From the NCBI GenBank assembly GCA_934667465.1, contig CAKUMG010000102.1:1-11284 (forward strand): 11,284 bases of DNA, given 5' to 3'. The first letter of the stretch is position 1. Each line of letters begins with the position of its first letter. The position numbers were made by a program, and so were the translations under genes. Origin of the DNA: an uncultured Actinoplanes sp. (GTDB lineage: Bacteria > Actinomycetota > Actinomycetes > Mycobacteriales > Micromonosporaceae). Positions 1 through 5,521 of this stretch are shown one piece after another. The notes beneath the pieces were generated by a model, which was given only the letters and a program-made list of their open reading frames with translations, did not search any database and was not told the DNA's origin.

Positions 1-787
1 GGTCGAGACGGTGTGAGTCGGCGCCGCACTGGGTGACGAGGAGCTGGGGCCGGAACGCCCGCAGCACCGAGGGGACCACGGCGTGGAACGCGCGCAGCCA
101 GCCGGCGTCGCCGGTCGTGGGCGGCAGCGCGAGGTTGACGGCCGTGCCCTCGGCGGCCGGGCCACCGGTCTCCTGCGGGTAGCCGGTGCCCGGGAAGAGG
201 GTGAGCGGCGACTCGTGCAGGCTGACAGTGAGCACGCGCGGGTCGTCGTAGAACGCCGCCTGGACGCCGTCGCCGTGGTGGACGTCGACATCCACGTACG
301 CGATGCGCTCCGCGCCGAGGTCGAGCAGGCGCGCGATGGCGACCGCCGGGTCGTTGTAGACGCAGAACCCGGCCGCGCGCGCGGCCATGGCGTGGTGCAG
401 CCCACCTGAGACGTTGACCGCACGGGTGGCCGCGCCCGACCAGACCGCCTCGGCCGCCGCGAGGGAGGCGCCGCAGATGCGGGCCGACGCCTCGTGCATG
501 CCCTCGAAGACGGGGTTGTCGACCGAGTTGAGCCCCCAGCCGCGGAAGAACGGGTCGTGCGGCGCGGCCCGCACGGCGTCGAGATAGTCGGCCCGGTGCA
601 CCCGGGTCAGCGCGGCGTCGTCGGCCGTCGCGGGCGTGATCAGGCGCACCCCGGGCCGGTCGAGGACGCCCAGCTCGCGCGCGAGCGCCATGGTGAGCTC
701 GACCCGCACCGGATCGAGCGGGTGATCGCCCATGTCGTAGCTCAGCAGCGCCTCGTCCCAGACGACAGCCGTCGTTCCATCCGCCAT
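1..787 (-). CDS. acuC: AcuC-like histone deacetylase-family protein (C-terminus cut by window edge)
   Basis: I translated this from the complementary strand; it runs off the left edge, so only the first 262 residues are present (the family is usually 375-400). It belongs to the zinc-dependent arginase/deacetylase fold of class I histone deacetylases and bacterial AcuC, which removes acyl groups from lysines; AcuC is classically linked to control of acetyl-CoA synthetase. The signature sites are all visible: GLHHA with the charge-relay pair H131/H132, DVDVHHGDG with D166, zinc ligands D168 and H170, and the third zinc ligand D257 in QCGADSH. These fall at almost the same numbers as in the Aquifex HDLP enzyme. 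The catalytic tyrosine lies beyond the edge. The ATG is preceded by a GGGAGAG ribosome site with an 8-base gap. The gene is divergent from ideR. The family call is secure; the physiological substrate is not shown here. Confidence 0.93.
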   Translation of the reverse strand, partial: MADGTTAVVWDEALLSYDMGDHPLDPVRVELTMALARELGVLDRPGVRLITPATADDAALTRVHRADYLDAVRAAPHDPFFRGWGLNSVDNPVFEGMHEASARICGASLAAAEAVWSGAATRAVNVSGGLHHAMAARAAGFCVYNDPAVAIARLLDLGAERIAYVDVDVHHGDGVQAAFYDDPRVLTVSLHESPLTLFPGTGYPQETGGPAAEGTAVNLALPPTTGDAGWLRAFHAVVPSVLRAFRPQLLVTQCGADSHRLD

Positions 788-988
788 GGCAGTCACTCTC
801 CCACGGCCCTCCGACACTTTCCGCCCGCGCGGATCGACGACGGCCGACACCGGGGCTGCACCTGGACGAAGCCTGAGAGGAAGCGCAGGACGACCGCGCC
901 CGCCCGTCGGTACCGGCACGGCCCGCCGAGTTCCGGTAAGGTCTTGTGACCCACCTTGTCGGCGCTGAGTCAACCCCCGGTTGCGAGG

Positions 989-1007
989 TAATATCGCTGC
1001 TGGGAGG
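989..1007 (+). promoter_or_regulatory. Probable promoter -10 box and ribosome site upstream of ideR and its leader frame
   Basis: TAATAT at 989-994 is an excellent -10 hexamer in otherwise GC-rich DNA. A start of transcription near 1001 would place the GGGAGG ribosome site (1002-1007) at the very 5' end of the message, 8 bases before the ATG at 1016. No good -35 is seen (TGAGTC at 966-971 is the element at 17-bp spacing). The rest of the 788-1015 interval between the divergent genes shows no gene that I can support. Confidence 0.5.
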
Positions 1008-1015
1008 GCCGCACC

Positions 1016-1099
1016 ATGAACGATCTCGTCGACGCCAGTCGGTGTGAACGCACCACCGTGGCCTGCGAGCAGACGCCCGACCAGCATCGAAACGTTTAG
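1016..1099 (+). CDS. 27-codon upstream open reading frame (leader peptide or relic start) before ideR
   Basis: ATG at 1016 has its own GGGAGG ribosome site with an 8-base gap and follows the only clear -10 box. It reads 27 residues, starting MNDLVDASR and ending DQHRNV, and stops at TAG 1097-1099. That TAG overlaps the AGGAGG (1098-1103) that serves ideR, so ribosomes finishing this frame would sit on the ideR ribosome site; this suggests translational coupling. It is in the same frame as ideR. Its first residues, MNDLVD, copy the usual N-terminus of IdeR proteins (M. tuberculosis IdeR begins MNELVDTTEM), and 16 bases at 1022-1037 match 1166-1181 inside ideR at 14 positions. It may therefore be the ancestral start, separated from the gene by a 144-base in-frame insertion or duplication. 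Translation is inferred, not proven. Confidence 0.45.
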   Translation: MNDLVDASRCERTTVACEQTPDQHRNV

Positions 1100-1111
1100 G
1101 AGGTCGAAAAG

Positions 1112-1864
1112 GTGCGGACGCACAACACGACCAGACGCGCCGGCGAGGCCGAGGCGCACAAGGTCGACCTCGTCGACACCACCGAGATGTACTTGCGCAC
1201 CATCCTCGAGCTCGAGGAGGAGGGTGTGCCGCCGCTGCGCGCCCGCATCGCCGAGCGCCTGCACCAGAGCGGCCCGACGGTCAGCCAGACGGTCGCGCGG
1301 ATGGAGCGCGACGGCCTGCTGAGCGTGGAGAACGACCGCCACCTGGTCCTGACCGAGGAGGGCCGCGACTCGGCCGTCGCGGTCATGCGCAAGCACCGCC
1401 TGGCGGAGTTGCTGCTGGTCAACGTCATCGGCATGCCCTACGAGGAGGCCCACGACGAGGCCTGCCGCTGGGAGCACGTGATGAGCGACTCGGTCGAGCG
1501 CCGGGTCTACGAGCTGCTCGACCGCCCGACGCGCTCGCCCTACGGCAACCCGATCCCGGGTCTCGAGGTGCTGGGCGTGGGCGTTCCCGTCGAAGAGCCG
1601 GGCACGCCGGTGCTCTCCGTCGCGGGCGCCAACGAGCGCAATCTCGCATTTCCGGGCCTCTCGGGCAGCGTCGTCGTGCGCCGCATCTGCGAGAGCGTCC
1701 AGACCAACGCGGGCGTCCTGCGCCAGCTGCACGCCGCCGGCATCGACCCCGGTGCCACGGTCACGGTCGCCCAGGAGCGTGACGGCGTCACCATCGACCG
1801 GTCCGGCGACAAGATCCGCCTGCCGCGCGAGGTGGCGTCGCGGGTCTTCGTCGACGCGCACTGA
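1112..1864 (+). CDS. ideR: Iron-dependent transcriptional repressor, IdeR/DtxR family
   Basis: A 250-residue protein. With bound Fe(II), IdeR dimers bind DNA, repress siderophore and iron-uptake genes and can activate iron storage genes. The GTG start has AGGAGG with an 8-base gap. Residues 17-80 form the winged helix, with the recognition region QSGPTVSQTVARMERDGLL closely matching mycobacterial IdeR. Residues 81-155 are the dimerisation and metal domain. Against M. tuberculosis IdeR the offset is 16, and the ligands are present: M26, C118, E121 and H122 (site 2), and H95, E99 and H114 (site 1). The C-terminal part (about 165-250) is the SH3-like domain. It is longer than the roughly 230-residue norm because of a charged 16-residue N-terminal stretch before DLVDTTEMYL. 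The stop codon lies inside a 29-bp tandem duplication. Family assignment is secure; the exact start depends on how the upstream frame is read. Confidence 0.95.
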   Translation: MRTHNTTRRAGEAEAHKVDLVDTTEMYLRTILELEEEGVPPLRARIAERLHQSGPTVSQTVARMERDGLLSVENDRHLVLTEEGRDSAVAVMRKHRLAELLLVNVIGMPYEEAHDEACRWEHVMSDSVERRVYELLDRPTRSPYGNPIPGLEVLGVGVPVEEPGTPVLSVAGANERNLAFPGLSGSVVVRRICESVQTNAGVLRQLHAAGIDPGATVTVAQERDGVTIDRSGDKIRLPREVASRVFVDAH

Positions 1865-1896
1865 TCACGCGGGTCTTCGTCGACGCGCACTGATCA
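1839..1896 (+). repeat. Perfect 29-bp tandem duplication spanning the ideR stop codon
   Basis: Bases 1839-1867 and 1868-1896 are identical, head to tail, with no spacer. The unit begins CGCGGGTCTTCGTC and ends CGCACTGATCA; it encodes the last residues of IdeR plus the TGA. Because 29 is not a multiple of three, copy 2 would be out of frame, and the stop in copy 1 keeps the protein end intact. This looks like a recent replication-slippage event, since no base has diverged. Confidence 0.95.
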
Positions 1897-2188
1897 ACTG
1901 CCGGTCAAAGGCCTGCTCCCGTACGGGACACAGGAGCGCGACGTGCGGCCACCACGGCCCGCGTCGCGTTCCCCGTTCCGCCCCGCCCACGAGTGTCGGC
2001 CGCCGCCCGCAACGCCCGCCCCATCCAGCCGGCGCGTCTGTTGCCGGCCGCGCCGGGCCGACCGTTGCCCGCCGGGCCGGGCCGAACCGCTCACCGCCGC
2101 GCCGGGCGCACGGGCGGGACCCGGCAGCCACGCCACGCGGATCGCGTGCGTTGCGCGGGACGGGCCTGTGGCCGTACGAGCGAAGCAG
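1897..2188. other. GC-rich interval between convergent genes, no gene seen
   Basis: This is the 3' space between ideR (plus) and the lipoprotein gene (minus). The open frames across it give arginine/proline/alanine-rich low-complexity translations with no recognisable motif, as expected from GC-rich non-coding DNA. It contains two possible fold-back structures: a short palindrome TCCCGTACGGGA (1917-1928) flanked by CCTG/CAGG, and an 8-bp stem at 2029-2056. I see no promoter or ribosome site in it. Confidence 0.6.
2029..2056. terminator. Possible stem-loop between convergent genes
   Basis: CCGGCGCG (2029-2036) pairs perfectly with CGCGCCGG (2049-2056) around a 12-base loop. No T-tract follows on either strand. 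Its position between convergent genes fits a U-tract-less actinobacterial terminator, but GC-rich DNA makes such pairs easily by chance. Confidence 0.25.
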
Positions 2189-2743
2189 TCAGCCGTTTGT
2201 GGTGTTCATCGCCTTGGCGAGGCTGAGCAGCCGCGTCTGCATCTGCTTGATCTCGGCAGTCTTGGCTCCCGCGGCGAAGGTGTAGCGCAGCGTCTGCACC
2301 TGCTTCGCCTCGCTCAGCCATGTGATCTCGATCGCGGGACCGTGCCCGCCGCCCGCCTTGGTCTGCAGCCGGTAGCCCGCTTTGCCGAGTCCCTTGGTCT
2401 TCGTCGCCTTGGCGGGCGTCATCGTGTCGGCGAACAACCCGGCGTCGGCCTTGGTGCTCTCGACCACGGACAGGGCGAGGTACGGCCACTCGCCCGCCAC
2501 CGTCTGCACCACGCACGTGGAGGTCTCGTCGACCGTGAAGGCGGCCGCGGCGGTGAAGGTGACGCCGATCTTCTCCGCGATGAAGTCGTAGTCCCACAGG
2601 ATGCAGGCACCACCCGCGGCGGCCGCTTCCTGCACGACCTGGCGCACCGGGGGCGGGGAGGGCGCGGCGGGCTCCTCGGCGGTGCAGGCGGTCAGGGAGA
2701 GCAGCGTCACTGCGGCGAGCAGGGCCGGGATTCGCGCGCGCAC
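2189..2743 (-). CDS. Putative secreted lipoprotein of unknown function
   Basis: The chosen GTG start gives 184 residues and has GGAAGGA with a 5-base gap; an ATG ten codons upstream (at 2773) is possible but lacks this site and would spoil the signal peptide. Residues 1-20 are a classic lipoprotein signal: R2/R4, a hydrophobic run (IPALLAAVTLLSL) and lipobox LTAC, so C20 should be lipid-modified and the protein anchored on the outside of the membrane. A proline/alanine linker (21-35) follows, then a globular domain with C47 and C77, a likely disulfide pair. The layout resembles small actinobacterial DUF3558-type lipoproteins, but I cannot confirm that family. It lies downstream of the DUF5522-like gene on the same strand with a 65-base gap. 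Confidence 0.82.
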   Translation of the reverse strand: MRARIPALLAAVTLLSLTACTAEEPAAPSPPPVRQVVQEAAAAGGACILWDYDFIAEKIGVTFTAAAAFTVDETSTCVVQTVAGEWPYLALSVVESTKADAGLFADTMTPAKATKTKGLGKAGYRLQTKAGGGHGPAIEITWLSEAKQVQTLRYTFAAGAKTAEIKQMQTRLLSLAKAMNTTNG

Positions 2744-2808
2744 CGGAGTCCTTCCGACTATTTCGGGGCACACCGTACTGGGAATCGAGGCCCGCGCGAA
2801 AGGCCGGC

Positions 2809-3042
2809 TCAGGAACCGTCGGTGTACGGACAGTGACGGCAGCCGCGGCCGCAGCAGGTGCCCCGGCGGGCGAGGAACCCGGCGGTCAGCACGAACAGCC
2901 CGGACTCCGGGTCGGGATAGCCGGCCTGCTCCCCCGCCAGGGCCGCGGCGTGCGCGGCAAGGATCTCGGCCCGGCGCGGGTGGGTGGTCGCGAGACGGGT
3001 GGGGTGCGGCTCGGTGAGGGGTCGCGGCGCGAGCTGATCCAC
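2809..3042 (-). CDS. Small cysteine-rich protein, DUF5522-like
   Basis: A 77-residue protein from GTG 3042. The C-terminus reads PDPESGLFVLTAGFLARRG and then a CCGRGCRHCPY motif, with cysteines at 63, 64, 68 and 71. The pattern D-P-x-S/T-G...V-x-T...L...CCG-x-GCRHCPY is that of the DUF5522 family, whose function is unknown to me; a clustered CCx3Cx2C suggests binding of zinc or an iron-sulfur cluster (inference). The frame is open further upstream, but that part crosses the divergent promoter region. GTG 3042 is favoured because TACGGT lies 6 bases before it, a leaderless-gene arrangement, and there is no good ribosome site. It is divergent from the HTH-hydrolase pair. Confidence 0.78.
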   Translation of the reverse strand: MDQLAPRPLTEPHPTRLATTHPRRAEILAAHAAALAGEQAGYPDPESGLFVLTAGFLARRGTCCGRGCRHCPYTDGS

Positions 3043-3056
3043 CGTACGACCGTACG
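3043..3056 (-). promoter_or_regulatory. Leaderless-type -10 box and CGTACG repeat before the DUF5522-like gene
   Basis: On the minus strand TACGGT (plus coordinates 3049-3054) matches TAnnnT and ends 6 bases before the GTG, so the message could start at the start codon. It sits inside two copies of the palindrome CGTACG separated by 2 bases (3043-3048 and 3051-3056), which could be a small operator. No -35 was found at normal spacing. Confidence 0.35.
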
Positions 3057-3076
3057 CCTCGCCCGGCCGCGGCGGC

Positions 3077-3103
3077 GCTACTTGACAGGTGGCGTCAAGT
3101 AGC
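3077..3103. promoter_or_regulatory. 27-bp inverted repeat in divergent promoter region, probable operator
   Basis: GCTACTTGAC (3077-3086), a 7-base spacer, then GTCAAGTAGC (3094-3103): ten perfectly paired bases per arm. The centre-to-centre distance of the arms is 17 bp. It covers the TTGACA -35 box of the plus-strand HTH gene and lies about 35-60 bases upstream of the minus-strand DUF5522-like gene. An operator for a dimeric repressor is the natural reading; the adjacent HTH protein is the first candidate to bind it. A chance 10-bp perfect pair at exactly this place is unlikely. Confidence 0.65.
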
Positions 3104-3111
3104 AGTTGGAT
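3082..3111 (+). promoter_or_regulatory. Promoter of the HTH-hydrolase operon
   Basis: TTGACA (3082-3087) is a perfect -35 hexamer. After an 18-bp spacer TTGGAT (3106-3111) is a weak -10 (three of six consensus bases). Transcription would start near 3118-3119, on the GTG codon chosen for the HTH gene, and there is no ribosome site in front of that gene, so a leaderless message is likely. Confidence 0.5.
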
Positions 3112-3118
3112 GGTGCCC

Positions 3119-3628
3119 GTGACCACCGGGGACCCGCTCGTGGAGCAGATCGTCCGGCTGCTCGACATCCGGCTGCTCGACCCGCTCGAGATCCTGCTCG
3201 AAGGCGACGACGCCGTGGCGGCGCTGCGGCAGATCGTGCGCCTGCGCGCATCGCGGTGGGCGGCCCGGCTGCGCGACGGAGATCAGCAGGCCGCGATCCG
3301 CCTGGTCTCGACGCTCTATCCGGGCGACCGGCCGTTCGATCCGCCGGCCGAGTGGTGGAGCTCACCGCTCGGGCGCGCGGTCGCGCTCGGCGTGGGCCAT
3401 CCGTCGGCGCGCTCGGTGTCCTACACGGTCGCCGGGGCGATGCTGGGGATCACCCGGCAGGGCGTGCACGACCTGGTCCGCCGGGGCAAGCTGCCCCGGC
3501 ACGAGGACGGCGGCGTCCCGGCCGACGCGGTCCGCGACCGCCTCCGCCGGCAGTCCGGCGACGAACAGCGCAGAGACCTCCGCCGACAGTCCGGCGAAGA
3601 GCAGCGAAAAGAAGGAGAACAGTCGTGA
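3119..3628 (+). CDS. Putative helix-turn-helix DNA-binding protein (excisionase/MerR-like HTH)
   Basis: A 169-residue protein. Residues 1-95 are helical and unrecognised (VEQIVRLLDIRLLDPLEILL...). Residues 101-145, YTVAGAMLGITRQGVHDLVRRGKLPRH followed by VPADAVRDRLR, fit the small winged helix-turn-helix of the excisionase/HTH_17 type: helix, turn, recognition helix, then a short wing and a second helix. The tail has two copies of a 12-residue repeat, LRRQSGDEQRRD and LRRQSGEEQRKE, and is highly charged. GTG 3119 is chosen because it falls at the expected transcription start; ATG 3110 and GTG 3089 are alternatives, the last lying inside the inverted repeat. The stop overlaps the start of the hydrolase by 4 bases (GTGA), so the two are translationally coupled. 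Autoregulation through the repeat at 3077-3103 is inferred. Confidence 0.75.
   Translation: MTTGDPLVEQIVRLLDIRLLDPLEILLEGDDAVAALRQIVRLRASRWAARLRDGDQQAAIRLVSTLYPGDRPFDPPAEWWSSPLGRAVALGVGHPSARSVSYTVAGAMLGITRQGVHDLVRRGKLPRHEDGGVPADAVRDRLRRQSGDEQRRDLRRQSGEEQRKEGEQS
3541..3606 (+). repeat. In-frame 36-bp tandem repeat at the 3' end of the HTH gene
   Basis: Bases 3541-3570 and 3577-3606 match at 27 of 30 positions with an offset of 36 bases (12 codons). They encode two copies of LRRQSG(D/E)EQR(R/K)(D/E). The differences are mostly silent or conservative, so the protein repeat has been kept. Confidence 0.85.
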
Positions 3629-4545
3629 TCAACGATCGGCTCGTGGACGCGGGTGAACTGCCCGTGGCGGTGCGCGACTTCGGCGGGGACCAGCCGCCGC
3701 TGCTCCTGCTGCACGGCGCGGGCGGCAACCTGGCGGCTCTTACCGGGCTGGCCCGGGCCCTGCGCCCCCGTCACCGCGTGATCGCCGTGGACCTGCGCGG
3801 CCACGGCCGGTCCGGCGACGGCGCCTGGACCTGGGACGCGGCGCTCGGCGACCTGGCCGCGGTGACCGTACAGATGGAATTGGATCGTCCCGCGGTGGCA
3901 GGGCACTCGCTCGGCGGCATGATCGCGGCGCTGTGGGGGCAGCGGCACCCCGAGACGCCCGGTGTGATCAACATCGACGGCAACCCGGCACCGACCCGGC
4001 CGGAGCAACTGCCCGGCCTGCCGCCGGAGAAGGCGGCCGCCGAGCTGGCGCGCCTGACCGCCGTCTTCGACTCGATGGAGGCCACGGCCGGCGCGTCCCT
4101 GCCGACCGACGGTCTGTCCGCGGTGATCGACCAGCAGCGCGCCGCGGCCCGCGAGGCCGGCCTCAACGAGAAGCTGGTCATCGAGGCGTTCCGCCGCAAC
4201 GTGGTCAGCAAGGGCGGCGAGACCACGTTCCGCCCGTCGGGCTGGGCCACGTCCGAGCTGCGTACCCTCATGAACGACCTGGACCTGGGCGAGGTGTACG
4301 CCACCACACCCGCGCCGACCCTCGCCGTGCTCGCCACCCGGGACATCCCGCAGCAGGAGCCCTACGCCGACCTGTACGCGGCCTATCGCCGCCACCTCGT
4401 GGAGCAGGCCGCGGCGGCGGCGCGCACCAATCCGCGCCTGCGCTACGTGTCGCTGGAGGGCACCACGCACGCCATGGCCCTTACCCACCCGGAGCTGCTC
4501 GCGCAGGTGATCGGCGACTTCCTCCACGGCACCGTCCGCGCATAA
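3625..4545 (+). CDS. Alpha/beta hydrolase
   Basis: A 306-residue alpha/beta-hydrolase fold enzyme. H30-G-A-G-G is the oxyanion-hole loop, D56LRGHGRS the strand-4 motif, and GHSLGG carries the nucleophile S95 at the elbow. H282 in EGTTHAMAL is the catalytic histidine and D240 in LATRD is the likely acid. A helical cap lies at about 120-215. Such enzymes cleave esters, amides, epoxides or C-C bonds; the substrate cannot be told from sequence. GTG 3625 has GAAGGAG with a 7-base gap and overlaps the HTH stop, so the two genes form one transcription unit. No signal peptide is seen, so it should be cytoplasmic. The pairing suggests that the HTH protein controls the enzyme, perhaps in response to a related small molecule (inference). 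Confidence 0.92.
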   Translation: MINDRLVDAGELPVAVRDFGGDQPPLLLLHGAGGNLAALTGLARALRPRHRVIAVDLRGHGRSGDGAWTWDAALGDLAAVTVQMELDRPAVAGHSLGGMIAALWGQRHPETPGVINIDGNPAPTRPEQLPGLPPEKAAAELARLTAVFDSMEATAGASLPTDGLSAVIDQQRAAAREAGLNEKLVIEAFRRNVVSKGGETTFRPSGWATSELRTLMNDLDLGEVYATTPAPTLAVLATRDIPQQEPYADLYAAYRRHLVEQAAAAARTNPRLRYVSLEGTTHAMALTHPELLAQVIGDFLHGTVRA

Positions 4546-4549
4546 TGCC

Positions 4550-4580
4550 TGGACAACGATCTTGCTACCGGTGGTAGCAT
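4550..4580 (+). promoter_or_regulatory. Promoter and palindromic operator of the toxin-antitoxin operon
   Basis: TGGACA (4550-4555, one mismatch to TTGACA) and TAGCAT (4575-4580) form -35 and -10 boxes with a 19-bp spacer. TGCTACC-GGT-GGTAGCA (4563-4579) is a perfect palindrome with 7-base arms covering most of the -10 box. The -10 ends 6 bases before the antitoxin GTG, so the message is probably leaderless. A binding site over the -10 is what autorepression by the RHH antitoxin would need. Confidence 0.65.
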
Positions 4581-4586
4581 CGCCGG

Positions 4587-5012
4587 GTGACCGCAGAACC
4601 GCTTCCTCCGTTCCCGGCGCAGGAGGATCTCGTGGACGACGACGAGGTCCGGCGACCGGCGGAGTTGTGGCGTGTCCTGATGGAGAAGGCGCCGGACGAG
4701 GTGGCCGACCTCGCCAAGTCCTCACCGGCGTTCCACGAAGCCATGACCCAGCTGATGGGCGGTTCCGACCGCCGGCTCCAGCTGGTCGGCAAGGCTCGCA
4801 AGGTCAGCGTGTCGATGCCCGAGGACCTCACGGCCGCCGTCCAGCAGCGGGTGGGGCGCGGCGAATTCAGCCAATATGTGACCGAGGCGGTGGCCCGCCA
4901 GCTCGAATTGGATCTGCTGGACGAGCTCGCGGCACTGCTCGAGGCCGAGCACGGGCCACTCCCGGAGGATGCAGTGAACGAGGCGAGAAGTTCGTGGCCC
5001 GACGCGCAATAG
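4587..5012 (+). CDS. Ribbon-helix-helix antitoxin of a type II toxin-antitoxin module
   Basis: A 141-residue protein. Residues 70-106 (KARKVSVSMPEDL..., then GRGEFSQYVTEAVARQLELDLL) give a ribbon-helix-helix: a short beta strand, a helix, a tight turn at the G-R-G-E-F-S motif and a second helix. This is the DNA-binding dimer of CopG/VapB-type antitoxins. Residues 107-141 are acidic and helical with a terminal SSWPDAQ, as in toxin-wrapping tails. Residues 1-69 form an extra domain that I do not recognise (LWRVLMEKAPDEVADLAKS...), making the protein longer than the typical 70-100 residues. The long start is favoured because -10 and operator lie directly before GTG 4587. Its last 19 bases overlap the toxin gene. 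It should neutralise the toxin and repress the operon. Confidence 0.85.
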   Translation: MTAEPLPPFPAQEDLVDDDEVRRPAELWRVLMEKAPDEVADLAKSSPAFHEAMTQLMGGSDRRLQLVGKARKVSVSMPEDLTAAVQQRVGRGEFSQYVTEAVARQLELDLLDELAALLEAEHGPLPEDAVNEARSSWPDAQ

Positions 5013-5428
5013 GCATCGGAGGAGCGCTCGTTCTCGACAGCGAGGGTCTGGCGAAGCTTTTCGCGGGTGATCCACGGGCCCGGGCGTTCCTGGGCACGGC
5101 GCGCGAGCGGCGTGCGCGCGTGGTCGTCAGCGCCATCACCCTCACGGAGGTGCTGCGGGGCAACGCCCGCGACGCGCCGGTCCACCGGGTGCTGTCGCGG
5201 GTCACGGTGCTCCCGGTCACGCCCGACCTCGCCCGACGTGCGGGGCAACTCCTCGGCGAGACCGGTATGTCGGGTCACCGCTGCGCCATCGACGCGGTGG
5301 TGGCGGCGACAGCCCTCGACCTGACGCCGCCGGTCGTCGTGCTCACCAGCGACCCGGGAGACCTGACGGCCCTCGTCGAGACCCCCGACCGGCCGAAACA
5401 GGAGCGCGTCGCGGTCGTCCACGTCTGA
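4994..5428 (+). CDS. PIN-domain toxin (VapC-like ribonuclease)
   Basis: A 144-residue protein from GTG 4994, whose 5' end overlaps the antitoxin by 19 bases. PIN-domain toxins are Mg/Mn-dependent RNases that cut tRNA, rRNA or other RNA. The four acidic active-site residues are in place: D15 in LVLDSEGLAKL, E52 in ITLTEVLRG, D100 in CAIDAVVAATAL and D120 in LTSDPGDL. Length and order fit VapC-like proteins. No ATG exists near the domain start; the GTG puts D15 at a normal distance from the N-terminus. The ribosome site is weak (GAGAAG), consistent with production coupled to, and lower than, the antitoxin. The active site looks intact, so the module should be functional. Its RNA target cannot be predicted. 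Confidence 0.88.
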   Translation: MARRAIGIGGALVLDSEGLAKLFAGDPRARAFLGTARERRARVVVSAITLTEVLRGNARDAPVHRVLSRVTVLPVTPDLARRAGQLLGETGMSGHRCAIDAVVAATALDLTPPVVVLTSDPGDLTALVETPDRPKQERVAVVHV

Positions 5429-5521
5429 GCACCGTCGGTTGCCGGACAGCGGCGGCCGTATCCGGTGGCGGTGTGGGCGTCTCTTCCAAGCGGGACAGTC
5501 ACACCGGAAGCGAGACACGTC

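Noticed and set aside
1865..2136. Minus-strand frames of 80-88 residues after ideR
   Set aside because: Arginine/glycine/proline-rich, no ribosome site, no motif; expected in GC-rich non-coding DNA.
3106..4545. 479-residue frame that would fuse an upstream region to the hydrolase
   Set aside because: The part before 3625 is the wrong frame of the HTH gene (arginine/alanine-rich). The hydrolase has its own GTG and ribosome site.
5461..5508. Inverted pair TCCGGTG / CACCGGA before the small membrane protein
   Set aside because: Seven-base arms 34 bases apart are expected by chance in this composition, and nothing else supports it.
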